A stretch of DNA of 64,000 nucleotides from NCBI GenBank assembly GCA_018292915.2, contig JACVVK020000053.1, positions 980,001 to 1,044,000 on the forward strand, in the 5' to 3' direction. The notes below the pieces were generated by a model. The model saw only the letters and a list, made by a program, of their open reading frames with translations, was not told the DNA's origin and ran no database searches. The position numbers and the translations under genes are program-made. Shown here piece by piece: positions 37,601-48,282 of the stretch (the stretch's first letter is position 1; every line of letters starts with the position of its first letter). This stretch comes from Batillaria attramentaria. Taxonomy: Eukaryota; Mollusca; Gastropoda; Batillariidae.

Positions 37601-40600
37601 GGGATACAGTGGACACTCTGGACGCAGCTGGATGACCTCGACTTCGCGGACGACCTGGCGCTCCTGTCTCACAGCCACAGCCAGATGCAGGACAAGACTA
37701 CGTGCCTGGAAGCCACATCAGCCGGAACAGGGCTCAAGATCAACAGGAAGAAAACCGAGCTGATGAAGATCAACACCACTGCCAACACACCAGTCACAGT
37801 CGGTGGAGAGCCCATCAGGGAGGTGGAGTCTTTTGTCTACCTGGGGAGTGTGGTTGATGGACAGGAAGGCACAGACCGAGACGTCACAGCCAGAATCGGC
37901 AAGGCAAGGGCAGCAATGGTCATGCTGAAGAACGTCTGGGCATCCAAAGTTGTCAGCATAAGAACCAAACTTCGCATCTTCAACTCCAACGTGAAGTCAG
38001 TTATGCTCTACGGATGCGAAACATGGAGGACAACGAAGACGGTGCAGCAGAAGATCCAGACATTTCTCAACACCTGTCTGAGGCGCATCTTCAACATCCG
38101 ATGGCCAGAGAAGATCCGGAATGAAGAGCTGTGGGAGCGAGCGGGGCAGGAACCAGTGGCCAAGCAGATCCTGCGGAGGAAGTGGGGCTGGATTGGACAC
38201 ACCCTCAGGAAGCCAGCATCCAGCACCACGCGCCAAGCCCTGACATGGAACCTGCAGGGGAAAAGGAAGAGAGGCCGGCCTCGCAACAGCTGGAGGCGGG
38301 ACACTGAGGCAGAGCTATGTAAGCAGGGGACCAACTGGACTGGAGTGGCAAGACTAGCCCAGAACAGAGTGCGATGGCGAAGGGTTGTCGATGGCCTATG
38401 CTCCACGTGGAGCCAAGGGCCTAAGTAAGTAAGTAAGATAAAGTCTGAGTCGTGAGATTGACAGACCGACACCCCCCCTCCCCCCCAAGTCACACACACA
38501 CATTCGTCTCTGGACAGAATTTTTTCATCACAGTCAGGTAGAGCTCATGTGTATGGCGACCAGTGAGTGTTAGTACTGTTACTGCACACTGTATGGTACA
38601 GTCATATACTCAGGGCTGCCACTTTCTGAGAGACAAAAAGCCTGAAAAAGCCAAAGCCAAACTGCAGGGAGCCAGTGGAAGGAAGGACTTTGCCCGAAGA
38701 ATGTGAAAAGCGGGGGCGGGCGCAGTGATCGGGTGCTGTGCTGATAGGCACAGACTGAAACTTGTCCACTCCTTCGGGCAGACTCGCGAGGTTTTTAGCC
38801 GGAAGAGCAGGAAAACGACTTAAAAGTGAAAAGCGGGTGGGGGGGGGGGTTCACCGAAGAATATGGGGCGCAAAATGCACCTTACCCGGAAAAGCCAACG
38901 GCCCAGCGATAGACACAGACTCGCGATTTTTGGGGCCGGAAAAGCAGGAAAAAGCCGGAGAAGCCGGAAAACGCTTTAAAAAGCCGGAAACCTCTTCACA
39001 GCCGGTTCAAAAAGCAGGAAATCCTGCCACAGCAGGAAGAGTGGCAGCCCTGAATATGACAATATGAGGCGCAAAATGCACCTTACCCAGGAAGGCCGAC
39101 GGTCCGGCGATAGACACAGACTCGCGATTTTTTCGCCGAAAAAGGCTTTAAAAAGCCGGAAAGCTCTTCACAGCCGGTTCAAAAAACCGGAAATCCGGCC
39201 ACAGGAGGAAGAGTGGCAGCCCTGTATACTTATGTAGTGGTTTTCAAATCCTGAGGAGGATCATCAATGACACGCAGGTACCTGATACAGAGACTGTTCC
39301 CTTTGGTTCCAGGATGCCGCTGTTGGGCCGTACACAGTAGCGTTTGGGAGCTGTTGTCTTCACTTTGAAACATATTCTCTTGTCTGTTGGATTGGTCAGC
39401 TTCAGGTCTGCTGTTACCACATCTGTAAATGGACCTGTGGACACAAGACAAGCGACTTTGTGAAACTGAACCACACCATACTACCAGTACCACCCACCTT
39501 CCTTGGTCACTGTTGCAAGTACAGTGTATGTCACCTTTACAGAGACTTTGAACATAATCATAAGAGCAAGAAGTGTACCTGATGGAACTGAAGTAATACT
39601 CATAGTCATAGTAACTGTAGTGTTAGAAATGTAATGTATCCACCTGAAAGGCAATTTCTGGGCCAACACTTCGCATCTGCTGGGGCCTGAACAGAAAGAT
39701 CCTAAACTAATTTAAACAAAACATGTATCTTTAGATTGTGACACACCAGTCACTGCAAACTAGTGATTCATCTATAGTTACTAAATCACAATCACAAGAA
39801 AAACTTATTTATGCTGGCTTTTTCACTGTTTCCCCGTCTTTGGTATCACCCTATGTGGTGGAAAAGGATGTTAAACCTCCAAACACCCACCCACCCACAA
39901 GAAAAACTGATACTTTTCAAAACTGGATGGCAATTTGCAATTAACACTTATGACATTTAGTTACTTTAGCGCTGTAAATTATTACTTTGGTGATTTGTAA
40001 AATATACAAATTATGTACATGACACTACTCAATTTACTGCTGGTTGATTTTGTAAAAGGTCTCACTTACTTGAAAATCTGACTAACAATAACATAGAACT
40101 ATGCCTGAAACAACACACACCTCAACTGTTGTTTGCTGCCTACAATGTGCAGGATAATGTATGTTAACCAGACTTCACATGGGGTAAATCAACATGGTGC
40201 AGCATACCTACCAGTACCACTACCAGCACCAAAGGGTGCCAACTGACAATACTAATGTAATGTAGAGCCAGACTATTAGTATTAAGCAAACTGCAAGTCG
40301 GGGAGAGGAGGAGCAGACAACAGTACACAGCACTTCACTTAACCAGTCTGCAGACAGTTGGGGTGGTCTATTTCCGGAAGGGTGTAGGGGGAATCAACAT
40401 GTGGCCATTGCCCTTCTCCCTGTGTGAATCATCTACACTGTATACAGTACTTTCCCTTTCACTGTCTGAGTCGCTCAGAGAGGCTGCGCCTTGCTTGGTG
40501 GTTACACACAGAAGTGCTTAGTAACAATAATATTAATACCCTATACCCTACAGCCACGGTGACATTTACAGGAACATGAATGCAGACCTGTACTAATGCT

Positions 40601-42139
40601 AGGCTGATTTTAGTTCAACTTTAATGTGATCATGATTTCATCAAGAGCAAGATGTGACTGCAGGGTCCATACAGGTTCACAGTTTCAAAAATTCATGACT
40701 TTTCCATAACTTTTCCAGGCCAACTCTCCTGTTTTCCATGACAACTTCCTCACCCTCTTTCACACTGACACACGCGAAGGTAGAAATCATGAGCTTATCC
40801 AAGTTAACACAGTCAGCAAGACCAGTGTTTAGAGTTTGTCATTAGCCTTATGGGAAGGCAGTTTGTTGGTATTTTTGGTAATCACTACAATCAGTCCTGT
40901 GAGTAATCACCAAGCTGACCGTTTCACTGTTGGGCTCAAAATAGTTTCCATAAAATTCCGAAATTCCATGACTTTTCATGACCCTTGAGATAATTTCATG
41001 ACTTTCCAGGCCTGGAAAAACTATTTCTAAATTCCACGCCTTTTCCAGGATTCCAAGACCTGTATGGACCCTGTGATTGGTGCACTGCAACACAATAACA
41101 GTATTAACACCACTACCTGAACGCTTTACTTGAGACTGAGACGTCACTGAAACAGCACTTCTTTCATGAAAGTTAAAACTGTGTTGTAACCTATGATATA
41201 ATTATATATTATATATATATGTGAAATAAGGGCATGTGTCTGGCTGTCACTAAACACCCTACTCGTTTTATCTTAGTCTTTGGATACACAGGAATGCCAG
41301 TGAAAGGGAAAAAATGCAGATGTCATAACAGCTTAAATCTTTCCTGATCTGTGTGTGTGTGCGTGTAGACATGCGTGTAACTTGTGAGGCATCAGCCACT
41401 AACTGCAGCACCAGGACACAAAAATTCCAGGGTTGCACATTTAAGTCGGTCCCAGGACATTGACCTATAAAAATTTCAAATGTCCTATTTTTCCCACCTC
41501 AAGCGGACATTTGTCCTATTCAAATTTTTATTGCCACTAAGTGGCCAGGACACTGTGTCCTATCACTTTGCTGTTTCCAGGACACTTTGTCCTATAGAAG
41601 CTGTGGAAAATGTGCAACCCTGAAATTCCATGAGTACCGCTGTGCTACACTTGTCTGACTTACGTAAAACAAAGCAATACAAGTCATAATTTAGAATAAT
41701 TGCAGCAGGGATGGGATTGTTCTGACTAGCGATGGACTGAGCTGTCAGTGATGAATGTCAGTATTGTCACCTGATCCATCTCTGTATCTGCAACATGCAG
41801 CTGGCCCTACCTTATCAAGCGCTGAATATTCTCCATACAAACTTGTACAACAGCCTGTGGGCTTGGCCCTTTTGTTCAGACCACTGTCATCAGTCACCTG
41901 TGCTTACCGCCTTTAGCTGTCAACTGTCTTCATTGCAGTCATGGACAAGGTTTGGTCTGCTGAATGCATCAGGGCTCCCTAAAAGCTACAGACCTAAAGG
42001 GTCCACTGACCCCCAGTTCAAAATTTTAGAGGGTCTTTGTACCTCCACTTTCAATTTTTAAAGGGTCAGAATCATTTCTCAAGTTTTTAGTCCATGGAAT
42101 TATAAATTCAGTAAATACTGTTGAACAGGTGTGTCCCAC

Positions 42140-42187
<48 letters not shown>

Positions 42188-45100
42188 CAAAACTGAATTT
42201 TATCAACTTCAAATCATATAATTAAATGAAGTGGGTGTGTACAATTCAGTTTTGAAAGTTGGAAACTCTGACTTTTTGCTGCTCTGTGCCGACTCTGATG
42301 CGACGTCTGAATCGTAGCTATGCGACGCCGGAGTGCACCCGCTGCCGGGCGAGGGCTCGAGCCCCTCCACAACTTTTCCACTGACGAAAAAGTCCATAGT
42401 CTTTTGAACTTTCACTTTTTTTCGGTGGCATGATTCGTCACAGAGAAAGCGAATCCGATCTGTAACAAGAGCACTGACTCTAAGTCTAAAATCTTTCGTC
42501 CATAGTTTTGAGCGCAGAAGCGGAAAAAGATGGGGCACTTTCACTACGCACGAGTGGCTGTAGTAGCCGCCGATCTGCAGCGGTAGACAGTTAACGCCTG
42601 CGAGCGTTAAACTGAACCAAAAAACAGGACCGAACTGAACGCGGCCATGGCAAAGGAGAACACTCACTCGATCACAAGCCTATTGGCGTACGCACGGTAG
42701 TGCAGAGGTAGTGCGTCAAGCTAAGCACAGATCGCGTTCATAATGCTTCAACGTACCCCCTCGAATTTTTTTTAGGACGTAAATTTTTACTTCAGTGCGT
42801 AAATTACGCACAGACGCACAGTTTAGGGAGCCCTGTGCATGTGGAACTACAGTTTACTCAAAACCTCCACTGTACTTGTTTTGACAATCATTTCTCTTAT
42901 GACCTGACCACCGCCTATCATTATCAATCGAAGTGAAAGACAGCATGACGCACTATGCTGGTGCATATTTTACAAAATCACTGTCTTTGTGTGGTCAACA
43001 CTTGTCAAGCCCGGCCAAAGACAGCAGGGATCGAGCTCCTCAGCTCTTGAGGTGACACAGGCAGTTGACATTACACAGCATAGCGGCTTGTCCGTTATGC
43101 ACACCATGACCCAAGGTCTAGGGTTCCCTCTAAAAAATATTACTAATATTAGGAAAGTACAAATTACAATTAGGGCCAGCAGATCAGCATGTTCGTTTGG
43201 CCTTACCTTACACTATGTGGTGGAAAAGGACGTTAAACCCCTAAACACCCACCCACCCTTACCTTACAAAACAACACAAAGTGCTAAATGACCAGTTTCA
43301 AAATGCATTTTAAAGCATCAATATGTCAGATTCAGAGACACAGTAAACCTATACACTTCCTATAAATATCTCTCACTTGGTGCTGTTTTTTGGTGTGTTT
43401 TTTTCTTCTCATGTATGGTACAACTCATGGGACAGCATTTAGTTTGTGACAAACTCTAACTCCAAGGTCTGAAAATGCTCCTGACCCCCCCCCCCCCCCC
43501 CCCCCTCACTTTCATGCACATAAAATAAATTTGCTTCTTGCTTCATCAGCTCATTTTTTTTCTTCGGTGCTGTGATTAAGGTGATGCTGACACTAGTGAC
43601 AGGTTGGATTTATTGACAAGAGTAGGTTTGAAAGTAGTACGAGCATCTGGCAACACTATGTACTAATACTATGTGTCATCTACAGGTAAAAGCAGTGTTC
43701 CGAGCAACAACAAAAAAAAAAACAACCCCAAACCAACCAACCAACCCCCAAAACTTGCAATCCTTGAAAATGCAAAAATTGTTGACTTTTTAAAACACAA
43801 GCGTGTGAGCTTCTCCATGAAGATATTTTGGCATTTGATATTTTGATCTCCTTTGATATATTTTTATGTAAATAGTGAGGCTGGAAATTATTTCCTAATT
43901 TGAACTGCTGTATTTAGACACTGCCACTAACTTGACTAAGCGTGCCTTCAAGTCTGGGTACACTGCATTCATTAATTTTTTTCCCTAAATAATGGGTTAT
44001 CATTTTTTCCCGTGTAGTACTAGTACGAGTTGATTTTTATGAACTTCTTTGTTTTCAAGTACACAAATCAGTTCTTCACCAAACATGATTTTCCTTGATA
44101 CTGGTAGACATCACGTGTTTAGAACAAAGTAAATTTGGCATGTCATCATCCCTTGTCATTGTTGTACTTTGGTCAATGGTGTCAATAAGTTTAGTACAAC
44201 AATCCTCTACTATATCAATGGCTCTGGCTCATCTCAATGAACTGGAGACTCACTATCGTAGTGTTTCCTCTCAATGCCAGTCTGCTATGCGTCGTCTTGT
44301 AAAATGTGAATGCAAGGTCGGAAAGTTTGCTTCAGATAACTAGATAACAACAATCTTTCAGTTTATGATTGTTATCTAGAGTAAACACGTCTTGCAGTAT
44401 GTAATGCAAATTATTTTGATTGCTGCATTTACTATTCAGTCGGCACTGTATTTGGGTGTTCACACTCAGTCACAGGCGCAAAGGGTAGCACTAACTGATG
44501 GAAAACCTTAAAGAGAAAGTGAAAGTCACCATTATTTTCACTTGGAAAAGCTGCTAAACTAATGAAACAACTGCACAATTGTCTACAATTTTATGTTTTC
44601 CCTGTATCACTGTCACTAGTAGTATCAGGGTGGCCTACATCCTGAATTGAGACCCCGAATTGAGCCATGCAATCTCTGCCTATGTTCAGGCACAGACGTA
44701 CTCGTAGACTCGGGGTGTAAGTGACGTGGTCTATAAAAGCAGATTACAAGACTTTATATACCAAACATATCTGACATATCTGTAACACGTCAATGGACCA
44801 TGTCACCCCACCGGTATGCTACCCCAGAACCTGTGATCACGCCGACAGGGGAGAGGTCAAGTTTATGCACACGTAGGATTTGTTTCAATGATCATGTCCT
44901 ACACAGAAACCAATCCACCTCCAACATAAACTGCACAGACACCTCAAACCTACATAGGGAAGTACAGTGTACTAAATTTGCTACTTCTACGTGGTCGTCT
45001 GCTACCACGATGCCTTTTCGAAGTTCTGAGTCTTCGATGACTGGCGGGCAAGGGGTTGGCCAAGGTACGATCAGTGTCGGTGACTCAGTGAGAACGGAAG

Positions 45101-45188
45101 ACAAACCACCATTGCGGTCTGCCTACATACCTTTGAAACGCAGTTCAGTGGTTGGTTCCAGAAGTAGTGCTTGTTCTGTTTTCGCCAT
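31696..45188 (-). CDS. VAPB: VAMP-associated protein (VAP-A/B), complete, 7 exons
   Basis: VAP is an ER tail-anchored receptor whose MSP domain binds FFAT motifs at membrane contact sites. Minus-strand exons: 45131-45188, 39282-39434, 33990-34096, 33679-33756, 33032-33106, 32155-32259, 31696-31863. All have GT-AG borders and the phases join to one 247-residue frame (family usually 240-250). The start MAKTEQ resembles vertebrate VAPs. The MSP domain spans about residues 8-125 and includes FKVKTTAP (42-49), CVRPNSG with Pro56, and HKFMVQSM with Lys87 and Met89, the human VAPB FFAT-contact residues in the same register. A 35-residue coiled-coil segment (158-192) and a C-terminal hydrophobic anchor ending [12 protein letters not shown] follow. 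The VAPA versus VAPB assignment is not resolvable; invertebrates normally have one gene. Introns 1 and 2 are swollen by transposons. The 3' UTR probably extends below 31695. Confidence 0.95.
32547..32693 (-). CDS. Candidate in-frame cassette exon of VAP1
   Basis: Between exons 5 and 6 of VAP1 there is a minus-strand open stretch preceded by a good acceptor (TTTCAG) and ending at a plausible donor (TTT|GTAAAT). It is 147 bp, phase 0 on both sides, so including it would add 49 residues without a frame change. The predicted peptide is Lys/Thr/Pro-rich with repeated IKTEP- and IKTKTDP-like motifs, lying in the linker between MSP domain and coiled coil, where VAP splice variants are expected to differ. 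It has no counterpart in VAP2, whose intron there is only about 140 bp. It could also be a chance open frame. Confidence 0.4.
34599..38428 (+). pseudogene. LINE endonuclease-reverse transcriptase, frameshifted and split
   Basis: The frame opens at 34599 with an APE-type endonuclease: [35 protein letters not shown] and the catalytic SDHHLL. One extra C in the C-run at 34855-34861 shifts the frame; coding then continues from about 34849 in the next frame to 36481. RT blocks follow: [33 protein letters not shown] and [14 protein letters not shown]. After the hAT insertion, coding resumes at 37302 with [27 protein letters not shown] and the catalytic FADD, then an RTE-like C-terminus ([29 protein letters not shown]) to the stop at 38428. 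Apart from the C insertion and the hAT insertion I see no stop in the frame, indicating a relatively young copy. Confidence 0.9.
36482..37296 (+). mobile_element. hAT-like element copy 1, nested in the LINE
   Basis: Terminal inverted repeats CAGGGCTCCCTAAA...TTTAGGGAGCCCTG are flanked by the 5-bp duplication GGAGC (36477-36481 and 37297-37301). Removing the element and one GGAGC leaves the LINE frame continuous. Inside is a short (AC)n run and an open frame starting [20 protein letters not shown] at about 36889, resembling the N-terminus of some hAT transposases. There is no DDE catalytic domain, so it is non-autonomous. A second copy lies inverted at 41970-42835. Confidence 0.88.
38611..39224. 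mobile_element. hAT-like MITE with internal duplication
   Basis: Termini CAGGGCTGCCACT...AGTGGCAGCCCTG with a 6-bp target duplication TATACT (38605-38610 and 39225-39230). The interior is full of 'aaaagccggaaa' motifs. The 3' portion (about 38860-39052) is repeated at about 39065-39224, so the right terminus occurs twice; only the outer one matches the target duplication. Confidence 0.8.
39810..39899 (+). mobile_element. SINE family A, 5' truncated, VAP1 intron 1
   Basis: Retains 'ttatgctggctttttcactg', 'ccccgtctttggtatcaccc', 'gtggtggaaaaggatgttaaa' and the (CCCA)n tail; the head is missing. Confidence 0.75.
40661..41073. mobile_element. hAT-like MITE
   Basis: Inverted termini CAGGGTCCATACAGGT...ACCTGTATGGACCCTG, with near-matching flanks TGACTG and TGATTG that look like a decayed 6-bp target duplication. 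The interior carries repeated 'ttccatgacttttc' phrases, typical of the CAGGGTCC-type hAT MITEs of animals. It lies in VAP1 intron 1. Confidence 0.78.
41428..41622. mobile_element. Short hAT-like MITE, 195 bp
   Basis: Inverted termini CAGGGTTGCACATTT...AAATGTGCAACCCTG with the perfect 6-bp target duplication AAATTC (41422-41427 and 41623-41628). Internally it repeats 'ggacattgacctat' and 'ggacactttgtcctat' units. It lies in VAP1 intron 1. Confidence 0.82.
41970..42835 (-). mobile_element. hAT-like element copy 2, in VAP1 intron 1
   Basis: Same family as 36482-37296 but in the opposite orientation. It has CAGGGCTCCCTAAA termini and a perfect 5-bp target duplication TGCAT at 41965-41969 and 42836-42840. 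It contains the same [15 protein letters not shown] open frame on the minus strand (about 42430 downward) and a longer (GT)n tract at 42141-42188. It is absent from unit 2. Confidence 0.88.
43208..43260 (+). mobile_element. SINE family A tail fragment, VAP1 intron 1
   Basis: Only the final segment 'tatgtggtggaaaaggacgt' and the CACCCACCCACCC tail remain. Confidence 0.7.
43261..45130. other. VAP1 intron 1, 5' part
   Basis: Holds a C-run at 43487-43505 and poly-A/CCAA tracts near 43710. From about 44995 it is homologous to VAP2 intron 1 (53740 onward). A 143-codon plus-strand frame at 44800-45231 is antisense to VAP1 exon 1 and is not believed to be a gene. Confidence 0.5.
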
Positions 45189-45576
45189 TTTGCGGCTTTG
45201 GACAGGCTTCTGTAATAAATTAGTGGGATAATTTCATGAATTTCAGCATCTGTTCCACACTTGCCCGTGAGTGCGCATGCGCAATGCCTTCATTACACAG
45301 AATATACAAATGTTAAACTGGAATATTAACTAGACGAAGGATTATAAATGTCATAGTTTCATAAACTTACAGAAGTAAGAAATGTTTATTTTAAATCTTT
45401 CACAATTTTGACGTTTAAAGTTTGTTCACTACTCAACTCTCATGGATATGATATATGGATCAGAATTTTTATTAACCCGTTACCGGAAGAGGACTTGTCG
45501 GTAGAGACGCCAGTAAACAAGTTGAGTAACCGATAGGCAAAACAGCGTACGTTACCTTCATCAAGCCGCTCTGAGC
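45189..45576. promoter_or_regulatory. Bidirectional promoter between VAP1 and CFAP418
   Basis: The two divergent start codons are separated by only 388 bp. The interval contains the perfect palindromic NRF1 consensus TGCGCATGCGCA at 45272-45283. No TATA box is obvious. The VAP-proximal half is conserved in unit 2 (53921-54025), including a one-mismatch version of the NRF1 site. This architecture suggests co-transcription of a membrane-contact gene and a ciliary gene from one nucleosome-free region. Confidence 0.7.
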
Positions 45577-46457
45577 ATGGCAGACGACATCGACGACTTG
45601 CTTGATGAAGTAGAAAATAAGTACGTGGAGAAGAAAAAAGCTGTCACTGACTCCAGAAGCAGAGCGGCGAAGCCAGTGAGAAGGTAACCAGCCGTCATTA
45701 CTGCATACACTTTCTTTTACTCAGTTTTGTGAGCAACCACTATTTAGGCAACGAAAGCTACAGAGTCAGTTGAAGTTACAGCTGATGGCAGCACCACCCG
45801 TAGAATTTTTCAGTCTGCTGAAAGGCTGGCATTTCAGTCTGCTCTATGAGAGAGGAGGATAATCTGCATGAGACAGTGTTGCATTGCTGAGTTATGAACT
45901 CTCTACGGGCCCAGCTCATTATTGGAACAAGAAAAAGAGACACATTAAGCACTGCAGTTACACACTGGGTGGGTGTTTGGGAGTTTAACTCTTTTTCCAC
46001 CATGTAAGGGTGACATCAAAGATGGGGCAACGAGAAAAAGGCCAGCACAAATATTTGGCCCCTGCTGGGAGCAGTTATACATACTACTTCAGAGGAAAAA
46101 GCCATATATGTCATTGCTATTACTGTTACGTTCTGATGTGCCATTGTCTGTTATGACGTGTTTTGGTTGTCTTATTCCAACATTGTCATCAGCATTCAAA
46201 CTTTTCCTGATTTCAGGAACAAGCTAGACGATGAAATCAATGACATCTTGGCAGACACTCACCTGGATGAAGAGGTGGATCGAAGAAAAGTTTCAGCTGT
46301 AGGTTTTCATTTCCAGCATTTCCACAATAAGCACTGATTGCAAGGTGACAAGAAAGTTGGGTGTAATGTGACTTGATGTGTCCTGTGGGCTGTTAGTTAT
46401 TTCAACCCTTTTTTTTTTCATATGTTTATCCTTATTGGTTCTTTAGAACAGTAATCA

Positions 46458-46526
<69 letters not shown>

Positions 46527-46941
46527 CCATCAGCGCCTGTCAGAGATGGAAGCAAAACAACTGTATCAGAAGCAACAAAGAAGTAAGCACTTTTGAATTC
46601 ATGAATTTTTCAAATTGTGCCTGGAAAAAACATGTAGAATGTGCCAAAAATGTAATAATTGTCTCTGTTTAATTAAGTGTGTGTGTGTGTGTGTGTGCGC
46701 GCGCATTTTTGATGTTTTATTTGGGCTTGGGCAGGTGCTACCCAGTGTACTTAGGGGGCAGTGTACACCAGCCAGGACAGGGAACATCACTGAGTCAAAG
46801 GTGGGTACAGTGTTGCTTGTAACCATTTGCTCATGAGTCCATGTATGAGCTCTGCCTGATTCCTAGTGTTGCTCATTTTTTCAATGCTGTGTATTTCCAA
46901 GTGTGTTTAGGACAGTGAATGTGGGAGTCGGATTATTTGTA

Positions 46942-46984
<43 letters not shown>

Positions 46985-48282
46985 GATTTGCTGTGAATGA
47001 TGTGATATTTGCAAGTTAATCATTATTTTGGAGGGTTTTTTTGTTGTTAGGTTCTTACATGCCAAACCAATTTTATGTTGTTTTTACTGGCTTTGAATCT
47101 TAATTTTTCATTCTTATTTTGTTTTCAGCTGAGAGTCCGAAGATGATTTTCCATTTTATACCCTGTTATTTAATGAAGGATAAAGTACTTTTGAATTTGA
47201 AAGCATATATCACAGCAAAGGCTGCCTGCTTGCTTTTGAAAGAAGCAGATTTTGCAACTGTATGCACACATTTATTAAATTACAGAAGGTTCTGTTGGTT
47301 TATTTTACATGTATTTATTTATTTATTTTTTATTTAGTGCTTAGAACTCTCTTAGATAGGCGTTCTAAAAAAAAAACCTCCAATATCATTATTATTGTAC
47401 TTACTACTACTGGTAACTTAATAGTTTACCAGTTTGTGACAAGTATTTACCAGAACAATTTCCCAGTACTGTCAGTACTATGGATTTTCTGGTCTCTTGA
47501 GTTCTGTAAATTTTACTTGTAGAGCATGTGATCGACTACGGTGTACAGCTTGCGATTTCAAGGTGTGCATGTTCAACAACTTCAAGTGGGCATCTGACAC
47601 CAACTACCTGTTTCTTCGTAACAATGCTCCAGACTTTGACAAACTCAAGGCAAAATTGTCTCCTTCAAAGGGTGAGTGATATGCTTTAGGATAAGTTTTA
47701 ATACATGTAGACTGTGAGGATGGAGAGCTAGTTATATCAACACACAAGTTGTGGCTGTGTTTAAGTTTGCCTTCTTCGCCCATAAATGGACAAAACATGA
47801 TGCACAGCACGGAAGGGCTCACATCACAATTGCACATGTATACGTGTGCATTTCTGCAAGTGGACAAGGAAGTCAATTTGGCCTGCTGAATAACCGGTCA
47901 TGGGCAGTTTGCCATTGCTTTTGACAAAAAGTCATTGTGTTTGTGAATTTCTGTATCAATGGAGGTTTGTGCATTTTCATGTGCAGTGCATGTGTACCTG
48001 CTGTTTGTACGGGTACTGGGTGCAGATTAAATCTTTTAGTGTCTAGCAAAGTTTTTACCAGCATGCCATATTTTTACCTAGCCACAGGTGAGCGTGCAGT
48101 CCATCAGTGCCAGGGTGTGCTTCGTCCTAGACTTGTGAATCCTCTTGTACATGTGAACTCACTCACTTACGGTCTTGATTGCAGGAAGCCGTGCATACTG
48201 CTGCCAGTGTTGCTGGAGAACTGTGAAAGATCTTGTGCAGCTAAATGATCCGGAACTCAAATGGGTATGTGGGAAACATTGA
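45577..48282 (+). CDS. CFAP418: CFAP418 (C8orf37) ciliary protein, complete, 6 exons
   Basis: Human CFAP418 (C8orf37, 207 aa) is a ciliary-base and photoreceptor protein whose loss causes retinal dystrophy and a Bardet-Biedl type. Plus-strand exons: 45577-45683, 46217-46298, 46527-46582, 46735-46800, 47523-47671, 48185-48282, all GT-AG with matching phases, giving 185 residues. The N-terminus MADDIDDLLDEVENK matches the human start. CYPVYLGG is encoded by exon 4, RACDRLRCTACDF (104-116) begins exon 5, and YCCQCCWRT with a C-terminal WVCGKH is in exon 6. The Cys-rich C-terminal half is the conserved domain. The acceptor of exon 3 directly abuts a (TG)n tract. A truncated SINE sits in intron 1. 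A candidate polyadenylation signal AATAAA lies at 49201-49206. Confidence 0.94.
45967..46075 (-). mobile_element. SINE family A, truncated, CFAP418 intron 1
   Basis: Minus-strand tail and body ('ccaccatgtaagggtgacat', 'gatggggcaacgagaaaaag') ending within the B-box side at 'ggcccctgctggga'; the rest of the head is absent. Confidence 0.78.
46461..46524. repeat. (GT)n tract abutting CFAP418 exon 3 acceptor
   Basis: About 31 GT units run directly into GCAG, the acceptor of exon 3 (exon starts 46527). The tract occupies the place of the polypyrimidine tract. The homologous tract in unit 2 (about 56525-56554) is shorter and interrupted. Confidence 0.95.
46943..46980. repeat. (GT)n microsatellite, CFAP418 intron 4
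   Basis: About 19 GT units. A further 10-unit GT block followed by GCGCGC lies at 46677-46703 in intron 3. Confidence 0.93.

Larger units (their letters stand above)
34315..38436 (+). mobile_element. RTE-like LINE, near full length, in VAP1 intron 2
   Basis: A non-LTR retrotransposon inserted antisense to VAP1. Twelve-base target site duplications GATAAAGTCTGA lie at 34303-34314 and 38437-38448. The 3' end is a (TAAG)n tail, as in RTE-type elements. It has a roughly 280-bp 5' leader, one long open frame and almost no 3' UTR. VAP2 intron 2 has the related unoccupied site near 53030 (CTGATAAAGCTCAG), so the insertion followed the duplication. A hAT-like element splits it at 36482-37296. Clade assignment rests on overall protein look and tail, not on phylogeny. 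Confidence 0.92.

Noticed and set aside
44800..45231. A 143-codon plus-strand frame.
   Set aside because: It runs antisense through VAP1 exon 1 and its splice donor; conservation with unit 2 is explained by VAP on the other strand.
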